NCBI GenBank assembly: GCA_026260175.1
Contig: JAKCWW010000248.1
Coordinates: 32,850-96,849, forward strand
DNA: 64,000 bases
Reading direction: 5' to 3'
From: Reticulitermes lucifugus
Lineage: Eukaryota; Arthropoda; Insecta; Blattodea; Rhinotermitidae
The notes under the pieces were generated by a model, which worked only from the letters and a program-made list of their open reading frames with translations, made no database searches and was not told the DNA's origin. Each line of letters starts with the position of its first letter. Position 1 is the stretch's first letter. A program made the position numbers and the translations under genes. Positions 48,760-60,700 of this stretch are shown piece by piece.

Positions 48760-48870
48760 TACTCAAGAAAACCACAAAAGTTCATAGCAGTGTCAGTGTG
48801 CCCGCTGAGATTCGAAAACGGAACATCCCGAAAACAAGTCAAAGCGTTACCGTTGGCACTAGTACGTTCA
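48760..48870 (-). mobile_element. Possible degraded tRNA-derived SINE
   Basis: The minus strand reads GTGCCAACGGTAACGCTTTG, then a B-box-like GTTTTCGAATCTC. This is a tRNA-like head with no recognisable body. Confidence 0.35.
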
Positions 48871-51366
48871 GTTAGTAGATTATGCAAATTGTAAAAATAA
48901 TTTACATGTAATTCATCCTTAATATGTGCTTATACAATTTTACTTACATAAATAGTGTTATTCTAGACGCTGTGCATTTTGCATTGATAAATATTTGATG
49001 TAGACTGCATTCGGCCAGTTGCTTTTCCGATTTCAGGTGATTCGTTGTCACTACACTGAATAGAGACTTAGTATCTTTCTTGTTACTAATTTGTCGAGAG
49101 CTGGATCAAACATATTGATCTACTCGTACTTTCATAGCCCACAACCAGAATAAAATCCATGAAAAGGGTAAAAACAAATATTTTAAAATTATTCTAAGAG
49201 TAAATACGTATTCAATCTATATTTAATATTAAAAATTTGAATGCAGTAGAAAATACACAAATAACGTCACGAGTTTGAGAAATTATAAATTTTTCCCTAC
49301 ACAAAAAGATATGCTTAATGAGAGTCGTAAAATGGGGAGGGGGGCTAATGGGGTTTTCGACCCAAAATATGAAAACTGGGGGGCAAAAGTTAAAGACATA
49401 GAAAGCTAAAATATTTACAACATAATATCATGGCCTGAAGCATGAATAATATACACAAATAGATACATAAATTTAATAACTTCATTATTTTTGATGAGGG
49501 GGAAGCGAAGTTCACTAGCTTTCCCCAGGCGCATAGAACTTTAGCTCCTGCTCTGTGCTTAATGTCAACACGACTAATAATGTAATCAAGACAGAAATTC
49601 GAAAAACGCATTTGTGGCAAAAACGATATAAAATTTTATTTTTTACTTGGCAGAAGGCTGTAGACTTTCCTCAGTAAATACACAGCGCTTACAGATGTAT
49701 GTTCCTCTATCTGAATCCAGCGTTTCGGGTGAAAGTTGTGGACTAACGGAACAGTATTAGAATACATGAGCCTTATTTTTGTCTTACATATCTGGTGTCA
49801 ACAAACCAGCATACCTTATTTCCGCTTAGTTAGATACAATCATATTATTCCGCGAGTTGTTCCGAGTACGAAGGACTGTGCCGTCAATAGGTACTTTCAA
49901 ATGTTTGCCTCAAACACATTTCTCTTCACCCCCCCCCCTTTTGAGTTCGAATAAGTGCCACATCAAAGTATCGCAATCTTGTATTAAAAACTGAAAGAAC
50001 AGCTGGGCTATCGTCAAGCTTCAATGCAATTTGCAGCCGACAACAAAGTGGGGGCTGCTAATTACAGAACAGTAAACAATAAGCATAACATCAATTAACA
50101 TTTTAGTCGTGACTGTCCTAATGCTGAATGAGTTAATTTAGAGAGCACAAAATATTTCCATGTCGACGAACTTGCCTCATAGCAAGAATGACTTCTATAC
50201 TGTAAAAAGAGCTTCTCGTGTAAGTGGACCTGCTGGCAGTATAAAGGTAACAGTTAAAACGACTTGCATGTATTTGATTCTGATTTTACCGAGATGCTGA
50301 AAATTGTGCTTTTTGTAAGGAAACATATGAAATTAATTTTGTATACTAACAAGAAACAAATATAGACTGCCAATTTATTTATATTTCTACAAATTATTTA
50401 AAGTAAAGTATGGAAATCGTCACATCGTTGCTTAGCAAACACAAAGCCTTAATAAACAAGTAAATTAAACGAAGTAATCACAGAAGATTGTGCCCAAGAA
50501 GTTAACTGGGATATCAGTTTACAAAAATGGAACGCGTTTTTGTTACAAAAATATCAGGTATTGTGTCTTGTTTTAATTTCGAAATAATGTTTTTCGTAAC
50601 AAAATTAATTACGTCTATATTAGAGTAAGAGAATTATTAAACTATTAAAAAAGTGGAGATATATTTGTTTAATAGTCACCACTAGTGTGTTCATCCTTCA
50701 GAAGTGTGGACTGGCACATGAAAGGTTACAAAAGATCTTTTATTCACAATCAAATAAAACTATGAGGTGTTCGTTCTTCCGGGACCTTGTTCTTCGTAAA
50801 TGCATTTATTTTGCTCAACGTTTCCAGACCGTGTAGGGTTTTCATCTTCAAGATTGAGAAGTCCAGTTCGTGAAGGTAAATCACAATATGTTCGGGGGTT
50901 TATCTGTGGTTTGTTTAGGTCACTGAGAATGCTGAAAACTGCCTCCTTCCTAATACAATATGTAGCTACAGTGTTTCACTCAGTATTAATTTGATTCTTG
51001 TAAGAATGACTTAATATCCTTACAGAAGTCTGACAACATTTCTGATTTTAGGGAAATTTTATGTAATTTCTTCAACATCAATATTGTTCTTTTGCATATA
51101 TCTTGGTAGTAAATCCTTTGCATTTTTCACATATAACGCTTTCTGCATTACATAATTTTACAGTGAATATCTGAGGGATAAGTACCGCAAAGAAAATATT
51201 ACGCAGGATTTTGAGTGTGAAAATTGTAGAGTAGAAATTTGGGCGTTATACATCGAAGGGCTGTGGCTGTTATGCGTAAGATATTACATTTCTCTTCAAA
51301 TACAGCTAAGAGCGGATAATGGCACACACACTAAAATTAACTCATTGTATGCAGGACAGGAACAAC

Positions 51367-54300
51367 ATGCGATTTAAAATATCCATGGTCTGCGCCCTGA
51401 TTTCTGTCTGTTCAGCCATGCTATGCAGTGCTGCCAACATTACACTGTCTGACGATTCTCAAGAAAGCATGTGGGGTTTATCCCGCAAGAAACGGTACCT
51501 TTCATTCCCTTCCGGATCCGTATTGCAAGTAAGTATGTAAAAAGACATATACAAACTTTATTATCAATCGTTAATCGTTACGTGTTGATTGCAGTGACGG
51601 ACCAAAAAGCGGCTCCAATCAAATTGCATGGATATAATTTTTGAACTACGAACTCTTTCTCTCACATGACATTTCCTTGGATATTTTGGAAAAAATCATG
51701 GTTAATTCATAAATTTCACTCAATAAAGCTTGAATTCCTAAGGCTACGTTTTGAGATTTGCATTTGAGGTGGTAAATGTGAGCCATTAAACATACTGTCA
51801 GCTGTAGGCTAAGATCAGGATTTAAAAATACATCCATCGCAGAAAAATATTTACCACTCTACAGCAAATTTACCTGTATTAAATACCCGTACCTATTGTC
51901 AGAATGCGACTTTCTACGGGGTGGACGGTCTGGGGACCGAATCCCTGTGTGGGCAAGATTTTGACTGGCTCGGATGTCCACTCAGCCTTCTGTACAATGG
52001 GTTCCGGGTCTTTCCCGAGAGGGGGGATGGTGCTGAACACCCACTCTATTCTAGCGCCGGGTTTGCAAATGGTTTAGGTAGGGCTATGCGCGTGCCCTCT
52101 GTGCCTGCATAGGCATGTCATGGTGTGACCTTTACCTTTACATATTATCAGAATATGCAGCAGTTCTATTAATTCACGATGGATACTTCAGTGAGAAAAT
52201 CTTTTCGAATAATATATAGCTCGTTCATAAAAATAATAGCCTACTAATGACAGAATTTAGTGAATTTATTAGTGTCTGGAAAAGTGCAGAATCAGAAACA
52301 ATCTCTAAATTCTTATCTTCAGCAGGCCTACAAAAAATTATCGCGACTTTGATTCGTATATCACATTACAAAATAACATCTAGTATTTAGAAGAAACAAA
52401 TGAAAGACAGAATGGTAAAAATGACGCTTGCCTTATGATAAGAAACTGTGGTAACTAGGCTGTCAGATTACTGTGACTTGAATTACGTATATAAATCTGT
52501 ATAGAAAAATTGAATTCATGCTCAAATTAAGATAGTACAGCTGATTGCTTTAGAAACACTGGCATTCGATAATTTAGTACGCTAAAAACATGAAGTGCAC
52601 TTAAAATTTAAAATCCACTTAGCATATAAAGATAAGTAATTTCAAGAAGGGAATATTTACCTTAGGGCCCACCCAGCCTCCTATTCCGTGACTGGCGGGG
52701 GCTATTACCCAGAGGATGAAGCGGCTGATGTAGGAAGCCGAACATTTACTTCCATATAGTGCAGAGGTTAAGGTTGAGTTAAGCAAAAATGTCAATACCG
52801 CATGTATTCATGACGTGGACAGAGACAACTTTACTTTACTTTAACGATAAATTTTAACCTATAACATGCCAGGAAGGCCCAGATGGAGATAGAAATGGAG
52901 CTCCACCTTTCTTTAAGCTCGGCTTAAATGGGAGTGGATGGTTAACGCCACGCCGTGGCAGCTACACCTCACAATAGGGAACTAATGGGTTTCTGGACTT
53001 TGTCCATCATCCGGAAATCAAAAATAACTAAATAACACGACGTTTCGGAAACTGGATCTGCTTCCGTCCTCAGGTGAAGGGGGCGGGAGACACCTACTCT
53101 GTTGGGTCCCTCCCCTTTCACCTGAGGAAGAAAGCAGATCCAGTTTCTGAAACGTCGTGTTATCTAGATATTACAGATTTCTGGACGATGGAAAAAGTCC
53201 ACAAACCCATTAGTTCTCAATGTTACATACCACCGTCAGAACCTTTTAGAATTTACTCACAAAAGAGTCCCAGTACCCATCGTACAGGGGCTGGTTGCGA
53301 CGTTTATGATATTGTAAGGTATATTTCAGTTAGGCCTTTGTCTGCTTATACCGTCACTCATCCCTGACGGTATCTGGTATTACGGCGTTACCTTTGGCAC
53401 AAACTGGGAAATACCTACTAATCCACTGCGTCTAAAATTCCCGAAAAGATCTGCAGTCGTGCATCGCAGAGACAGACTGGATTTCTACCAGAAGCTACTG
53501 CCAGTGCTGAACACGTAAGTAGACTTAAGTGACATATTATGTTGCCTCTTGATGTCCCTCAAATTTGTTATAACATGAACCGTCACTATTAAAGTAGACA
53601 CACCTACAAACACGGCGAATTTTTACTCCTGTGGTAACTACAAAACTATATTTAACGCAAAGTTAAATTAAAAATGTATTACCAATATAGAATAGTCTAA
53701 CACATCTGTGCTCTTATTCAAAGCTAAATATTTTTTGAAGAGAAGCGGTAAGAATTCGATTAAGTTAAATTTAATAACACTAATTATGAAACAACTAAAG
53801 TTATTCGAGAGCAAAGAAGTATTATAAAACAACGGAGAAAACTTAGTAATATTAATTGAATTTCGTGGAAATTTTAAGATGTGCTTTAGCACAATAGGCC
53901 TATAGACGACAGTCGATCACCAAGTACGTTTACATAATGTCTAATAACTTGGACTTTCAAAACCTTTCTGAATTTCAGTCGTATTAAGAATACCTCTCTT
54001 ACTGCAACACAAGGGTGCGGAGATATCAGGGCTAGACTCTCTCCTATCTGTGGAGAAATTTTAAAAAAGCTGAGATATGTTAGTTTGCTGCAGTCGTACA
54101 AAGTGAATTCAAGCAATGAAAAAGGTAATAATTATAACTGATTTTAATCAACTCACTGAAGGCACTTTATAAGCGTCATTATAGAAGCTAATTGGGACAA
54201 ACTGTTAAGTAAACAGAGCTTTAACAGATTTGTGGCAGGTTTGGGCACATTTTAAGACTAATGATTCCCGCAATTGCTCTCATTATATACGACTGAAAAT

Positions 54301-55214
54301 TCTTTCATAGTACGGAGGTTATAAATTCCTATTCACTTCTTTATCTTTGTCTCTGAATAAGCCTACAGTTTTCTACTAACAGGGCATTCAGATTTAAGAG
54401 AAAAGTATAGATCTTATAGGCCATCTATATGAAGCCACATTTACGGGTGGAGTTATAAGGAAAGCAGCAACCATCACAGGAAAGTAGGGTCGCTCTCTAT
54501 TATTTAAAAGCAGTATTACATTAAAATAAATAAATACACTTTCAGAACATCATCACTATATTTCCCAGGTTTTTACACAGACCGTATTCTACACGTTGCC
54601 AGATTTATAGGAAAATTTGGAGATATTTAAGAATAATGATATACATAAAATAAAAAGATTTAGACTCAAAGGGTCGATATTAAAATTATTACTAAAAAAT
54701 ATGGCGTGTAATATTATCAAATTCAAGGCATATTTATGTAAAAATGGCTGCTGAATATCTGTGTCGTGAAACGTTAGGATAGGGTTGGATGGAGAATCGT
54801 GTCTTCTGCGGGCTCTGTGCGAGTCGGGCCAGCGTCCACCAGGCGCCACAGGATCATTCCTAGAAGAGATCCTCCATGCCATATTCACGTAAGCTTAATT
54901 TACGATTAATAGCGACTGTACTAGAATAGGCTGCCTTTAGTGCTTGTCTCTGGTGGCTGGATATTATAAATGCGCAATAGTACGTGGGTGATAAAATGTG
55001 AATATTCATAAGCTAATTAATCTAAAATACCTGCAATATTATGAAAGGAAAAGAAATATTCTTAAGAGATTTGCTCCTTTTCAGGTTACCCCAAAGGGAG
55101 ATGAATGAACGGGACGTGGGTCGAGACTTCATGAAATATGACAATGCCCACAGAACAAAGGAAGCTTGTTCGGAGCTGTTCCCGTCTTGCATCAAAGATG
55201 TGGACGTCTCCTGA
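51367..55214 (+). CDS. Gene G: DM4/DM12 family secreted protein, 4 coding exons, 195 aa
   Basis: Exons are 51367-51528, 53330-53514, 54778-54888 and 55085-55214; introns are 1801, 1263 and 196 bp, phases 0, 2, 2, GT-AG. I preferred ATG 51367 over the in-frame ATG 51319. It gives a clean signal peptide (MRFKISMVCALISVCSAMLC) and follows a possible 5' UTR acceptor. An NIT sequon (24-26) and RKKR (40-43) precede YLSFPSGSVLQ. Exon 2 holds IWYYGVTFGTNWEIP, then KFPKRSAV and HRRDRLDFYQKLLPVL, the family's basic block. Exon 3 has IGLDGESCLLRALCESG and LEEILHAIFT. Exon 4 is short, with DNAHRTKEAC...FPSC (C-x6-C), and ends at TGA. The acceptor of exon 3 has a poor pyrimidine tract. Poly(A) signals follow at 55256 and 55267. 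Gene H is its closest paralogue. The function is unknown. Confidence 0.88.
51905..52140 (+). mobile_element. SINE (family 1) in gene G intron 1
   Basis: B-box-like GGGACCGAATCCC, body 'tgtacaatgggttccgggtc' and 'attctagcgccgggtttg', 'ctctgtgcctgcatag', and a tail 'gacctttacctttac'. The first few tens of bases of the head are missing. Confidence 0.7.
52660..52850 (+). mobile_element. 5'-truncated SINE (family 1) in gene G intron 1
   Basis: 'agggcccacccagcctcct' and 'gaggatgaagcggctgatg' in family order, ending 'aactttactttac'. The copy is degraded. Confidence 0.5.
52857..52972 (-). mobile_element. Truncated SINE (family 1), inverted relative to its neighbour
   Basis: 'ccaggaaggcccagatggag', 'tctttaagctcggcttaaat' and 'ggttaacgccacgccg' are the minus orientation of the family-1 3' half. 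With 52660-52850 it makes an imperfect tail-to-tail pair. Confidence 0.55.
52975..53221. repeat. Long palindrome (fold-back element) in gene G intron 1
   Basis: Two arms of about 110 bp are near-perfect reverse complements. GAACTAATGGGTTTCTGGAC at the left faces ...CCACAAACCCATTAGTTC at the right, and AACACGACGTTTCGGAAACT faces its counterpart CAGTTTCTGAAACGTCGTGTT. The unpaired centre is only about 20-25 bp. It ends about 108 bp upstream of exon 2. It has no coding capacity that I recognise and is probably a fold-back transposable element or a recently inverted duplicate. Confidence 0.85.
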
Positions 55215-55255
55215 TGCAGCAGCTCTTATGAAAGACAAACTGAATTTCCTTACGC

Positions 55256-55272
55256 AATAAAATACTAATAAA
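55256..55272 (+). promoter_or_regulatory. Candidate poly(A) signals of gene G
   Basis: Two AATAAA hexamers at 55256-55261 and 55267-55272, 42 and 53 bp after the gene G stop codon. Confidence 0.6.
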
Positions 55273-55547
55273 GGAGTTTCATGGCCGCCACAGCAGAACG
55301 ATGCAGTTCGTCCTTCGTTAGCAGGTTGCAAACCCATTTCAAGGAATGTGGACAAACTGATACCATGAGCACATTCGCAGAACACCTAACAGCCAGTAAC
55401 TCCATTGGTGTACATGTGTGAGGTAAAATATATAAGTTATATGATTGTGCCTACACAAAGTGAAATTATACCAAAACCATAAAACAAGAGTGATGTGAAT
55501 ATATGTAATAATCCATTTTAAAATGCTTCCAAATATAAGAAAGCTTT

Positions 55548-55674
55548 CACTGTTTATAAAACACCGACGAAATGCACTTCACTTTACCACCTTTATTTTT
55601 CACTAGACTAGGGGGCTAGTGAAATAAAAAGGTGGTAAATTGAAGTGCATTTCGTCGGTGTTTTATAAACAGTG
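55548..55674. repeat. Near-perfect hairpin, 59-bp arms and 9-bp loop
   Basis: The arm 55548-55606 and the arm 55616-55674 are reverse complements with about three mismatches. The loop is ACTAGGGGG, and both arms include CACCGACGAAATGCACTTCA or its complement. It lies 334 bp downstream of the gene G stop. Short direct repeats (ATAAGAAAGCTT) occur just outside on both sides. Confidence 0.95.
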
Positions 55675-57776
55675 AATTGTGAAATATGCAGCGTGAGACT
55701 AATATAAGAAAATAAGAAAGCTTGTGCGGAATGAAAGTTAACAAGTAGAATAAATGGAGTTTAGTGATAAAATTAAAATAAACTCTGAAAATAGATGTTA
55801 ATCTTTAGTTCAGAAATTCACACTCTGTAATTTTTGGGTTATTACACCGCTTAGTCTGGGAGAATAATATAAACTTTGAATACACCTGGTCCTTTCATCT
55901 TTTTGTCTGAAGATGGGGGAATTACGTTCCCACGCAAAGTAACCAGACGCAAATGGCAACACTTTCATTTGTTGCATTGTGCTCTGTCTTTAATACCAAG
56001 TGAGTACGTTTCGATGTCCTTTCAAACAGCCAATTCTATTAACACCATATACTGTATGTAGGATTATATATTAAAAACTTGTCTACATGTTTCGGCTTGA
56101 AAAATACATATCCAAGAAATGCCGAATGTGAGTTGTCATTAAGGTATTAATACTCTGATCGAAACTTCAGCACCATAAGCCTACTATTAAAATTAAAAGT
56201 GGGCAGGATTAATGTTCACAATTCAGAATTGCTTGAGCATCATACTTGTAAAAACTATGCTTACTCAGATCTGTGAGACTCTTAAAATCGTTGGTAAAAT
56301 TAAGTATTGTACATCAAAATGCTATTAAATTTATACGAAAAGGATTCCTTCAACACATTTTAAAATACACACTAATTTTAATGTCTTGGACTATGTAGCA
56401 TAGATCCAGTTAATTATGTGTAATCATTTGCTGTTTTGACGACTGACGAAGTATTTTATGTATCAAAATATGTAAAAAATAGGCACTGTACAACTTTTAT
56501 ACCTAGAAATGCAGCGTAATTCAATACAGTCTTTACCCTCATTCTGCTCCAAGGGAGCATTAATGCCAAGTTGTTACGAATTCTTTGCATTAAGTCCTCA
56601 AATCGAGCACAATGGCGAGACCGTTACCCTTCTGCTGCAAGTTCCTTCTCAAAAGCAATTCTAAATATAAATATATATTGAAATTTAGGTGAGCAATTTC
56701 TTTATTGGTTGACGGTCTCTCGGCTTTGAAAAAGGGCTGCTCAATAAAATTAGTCAGTCATTAGTGTAATTAAATTATTCAGCTCTTCAAATTACGGGAT
56801 TATGAGGAAAATATAATAATAATAACGACGGAATTTCTTTTATTAAAGAGAAAAGAAGTTTGTGATTTTATTCACGTTCTACCCTGTACTTCATCTGCAG
56901 TTATACGTTATTGAAGATGTTGTTATTAAAATTAAAACTTCATGTACCGGTTACATTCTTTAATTCCAATAGAATGAGAAGTTTCTTTTGTGATAAAGTC
57001 TTCGCTGATGTACAGCGTAGTCAATGCTGTTAAGAAAGTTTCACTGTGATGTGTACTACAGTGTGATATTATAAGGCAAAGCATTTCGTCTTCATGAATA
57101 CAGGAAGTAACGCAGTTGAAGGTACAGTTCATTTTGTCACGGACATGTGTGTAAATAATTCTGCGTCCATCCAGTACGTTAACTGCCATTACAAATAAAA
57201 CAACTCACTGAATTTATGCTTCTTCCCAGCTAATATTTACAAACTATCACATAGTAACGGGATATATTTTCAGTCACCTTGTTTGAGGAGAACAAGTTTT
57301 TAACTCTATACAGATTTTTTCTATTGGTACTTAGCAGTTCAAATCCGTACAAGAAACGTGGAGACCTCGCCGACTTAATGGATGGCGGAAATTACTTAAT
57401 AATGAACAACATCAGATGATCTATGAGTGGAGAAATTTTCATCTTGAAGAGAAGAAGGAGGTCGACAGGACTGCCTGTTTTAATAAAGTTGCTAGACTGT
57501 AATGTGACAAAACCGAATATATAATTAGCCTCAGGATCTTCACAGGGCGAAATACGTTTATAATTTTTACTTCAATCAGCGGGAGAATCAAGTATATCAT
57601 GCTGAAAATTCTACTTAACGTAGCTCTTATATTCCATAAACGATTAATTTCGGTTCTTACGTAACCCGTCAGTCCGACACTGTCAGACACATTAAAAACT
57701 GCCTCATACATCCCAGAGTTAATGTACGTGTACTTCCGTCTGCTGTCATTGCGTCGAATTCGTCAAGCAGAACGCC

Positions 57777-60700
57777 ATGCGGTCCGCTATTTTGAACTGC
57801 CTCATCATTGTCATAGAATTCCCGTTTTCCATCACTGCAATGCAGGATCCAGATGGCTCATCTCTATTAGATCAGAAAGTTATGTCAAGGAAGAAGCGTT
57901 ATCTCAGCTTTCCTGACGGCAGTATTCTTCAGGTAAGTGAATCTTGATTGGCTTGCTGTGATTTTACAAAAATTTAAGTATCCATACCCTAGGTAAACGC
58001 GCGTTTGCCTTGGTCATTCTGGATTATTATGGCGGATGAATCATCCAAAGTAAATTCAGTGGATGAATCAAATTCCGTTTTACATTTTCATCGACATTGA
58101 ACAGAATAATTCATTTCAAAATGAGGGCAAATGAACTCGTGCTTTTAAGTATCACTCTTGATTTGTGATTGTTTAATCCATAACTGTAGACAAATTTGAA
58201 AGAAAGAGCTTTGTTGACATCGAGTTTCGTGGAATACAAAAGCCATGCAGTAATGAATGTGCTTGTTTGATCCAAAACAAATACAACACAAATGTGCAGA
58301 CCTGCACCAATTTCTGCTGATTTTATTACCTTAGTTCAGCACCGTACCTAATACGAATTGTTTTGATTTTCAATTTTAAGTCCTCTTTGGTGGGTTCCTG
58401 AAAATTCAAATCCTGCACAACTTCCTGTAGTGAATTTTCACGAGTTCTTTGCTTTCGAAAATGTGCTGACTTTGTGTTCCACAAGAAAGGGAGATCTTTC
58501 ATAAAATCTAGCATCAACGGAGTGTGGTCGTCCTTCAATTTAACAATAATAGTAGGTGGTTTTAAAACAGAAAAGCACTTAGAAAAAAGAAATAAGACAT
58601 CACGTTTGTTTACACTGTTCACTGCACATATATACATACAGGTATCAGCAAGACAGAAGTAAAATGAGCAGTTGACTTTTTAGTGTAATTTTCTGAACGC
58701 TAGATTAAGCTGATTGCTGCATACTGTACAGAAAAATTTGATTCCAGTTTCACTCATTCTCTACTTCTTTTTTCCTATGGCTCGACAGCCCTTAGGGGCC
58801 TAGGCCTCGTCATTGTACGACGCTTCACGACCACACTGATAGACACACCACGTTCGGTAGGACTCCTCTGGACGAGGGAAGACCTCTACCTGACAACACA
58901 CAGCACTCACAACAGACCGACATCCATGACGCCGGACTCATTCTCTACTACTTAAGTTTAATACATTGATCATGCATATTGCTGATTATTCCTGTTTATA
59001 AAATTAATTCAGAAAACAATAATTAAATAAGTAGTTTGTTGAAACTCTGGAAGGCCTTCAAAAACCGACGCAGCTAAACTCCAAAGGTCATATAAAATGC
59101 GCATACAATCTGTAAACCTAAACCTCCACGTATTCTTAGTTTTTTAATTATGAAACATGAAGTACAGACACTCCTCGACTTTCGATGTTGATAGGTTCGA
59201 GAAAACTTTTCGCAAGTCGATTTGTGCAATTTTACTCCTCTCTACACTAAACAAGTTGCAAAAAATGAAAACAGAATGTACATTACATCTATAGCGTGGA
59301 ATGACTTACGGTACAATATGTTGTACATTTGCTGCACCGGGAATGGCTTTAAAAGTTGTATAATGCCATGTAGATGTAGACGTCACGGTTAATTAGCATT
59401 GTAGATATGTTGTTGCTAATTCCTTTCGTTTTCCATGTTACCTCTCTACTCTCTTTAAAAGAGTTAGTAAGAGTGTTTGCACATTTAGGCTAGCAGAAAT
59501 TCTGGGAAGGCTGGTAAAAACACCGAATAACCACCAATATTTAATCTATTGCGCGGTGGTTGAAACTGTGACTGTCGGTTCAAAGAGGCAACTGGACAGA
59601 AATACACTTTTGTTCATACCTCTGGAGGTTCTTAGGAGGAATTTTCGTAAGTAGAGGAGCGCTTGTGTTGCTTCTTGTGTTTAAATCTATATAAATAATA
59701 GAATCATACGACACGATTCCCTGAAGTCATTTTTAGGTAAACGTAAATTACTTTCAAGAGGTTATAACATGGTATTTAATAATGTTGAAGTCATATTTTG
59801 GCCTATTTTCTCAACAGCTCGGTTTCTGCCTTCAAGCCGCCGGAATTTTTCGCCCAGATTTAATATTTGGTTATACGGTTGGTACAAATTGGGAACTGCC
59901 ATCTGAAGAAAATTTTGATTTTCGCTTCTTTAAAAGGAAACCAGAAGAGATTCACCGCAGACATCGCAGAGAACTCTATGCGAAGCTGGAGCCGGTTCTT
60001 ACTACGTGAGTATCTCGGAACTGATTTACTGATTGATTCAGTTGTTTTAATTAAATTGCACTGAATTCGTTATTCGGAATGGGTTTAGTCTCGCCGTATC
60101 TGGCTCAGAACAGGGAAATGTGGTAGGTTCTTTTGAACACGTAACGAAATTCCGGGTTTCATACACGTAGGAAATTTCTTGACAAGCTGAGGAAATATTT
60201 GCTTCTCAAGAAGGAATATGCTCAAAGGAATATTAGTGGTTATTTATCTGGTTTGAAATTACGTATCCATATTTCGGAATAATATATTTCATCAACACTC
60301 AGATACTTACCAAACTACACAATGTCAAATCCGGAAAGACAGGAATTTTCATAGTTACATTTGCACCACAGACATCACACGCCTACTTTGATTTAATCTT
60401 TCTGCAAGTAATGTAGCTCTATGCAAGAATTGTATAATAAAGCTTGCAGTTAGGCCATAAAGATTTTGTCTTTTACAGAAATACCTACATAAATTTGTAG
60501 CCTGTAAAGTCTAGATGGCGAATCTTGTTACTCTCATAAAACATGTAATTTGTTACGACCATGAGCAATACGTCATAATGAGTACTACCAATGTTCTGGT
60601 TACAGAATGGGATTAGACGGCCGTGAATGTATTCTGCGGGCGCTATGTGAAGCCGGTCGAAGGAAGGCTGAGAAGGGAACTTTTCTGCAGGAGATTCTTT

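Larger units (their letters stand above)
47529..51366. other. Intergenic spacer F-G
   Basis: 3.8 kb. I see one probable degraded tRNA-derived SINE (about 48760-48870) and a short GGAC/AGAC repeat near 48410-48427. No coding exon was recognised. A possible acceptor (gtatgcag) at about 51354 suggests that gene G has an upstream noncoding exon in this spacer. Confidence 0.5.
55215..57776. other. Intergenic spacer G-H
   Basis: 2.56 kb. It contains the gene G poly(A) signals and a striking hairpin at 55548-55674. The rest is AT-rich and I saw nothing recognisable. Confidence 0.55.

Noticed and set aside
48760-48870. Possible functional tRNA gene
   Set aside because: A B-box-like sequence is present, but no cloverleaf with paired acceptor stems can be drawn. 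It fits a decayed SINE head. The same applies to the tRNA-like heads at 7889, 22790 and 29060.
59160-59400. Possible DNA-transposon end (CAGACACTCCTCGACTTTCG)
   Set aside because: The opening recalls known short DNA elements, but I found no matching inverted end or target duplication nearby.
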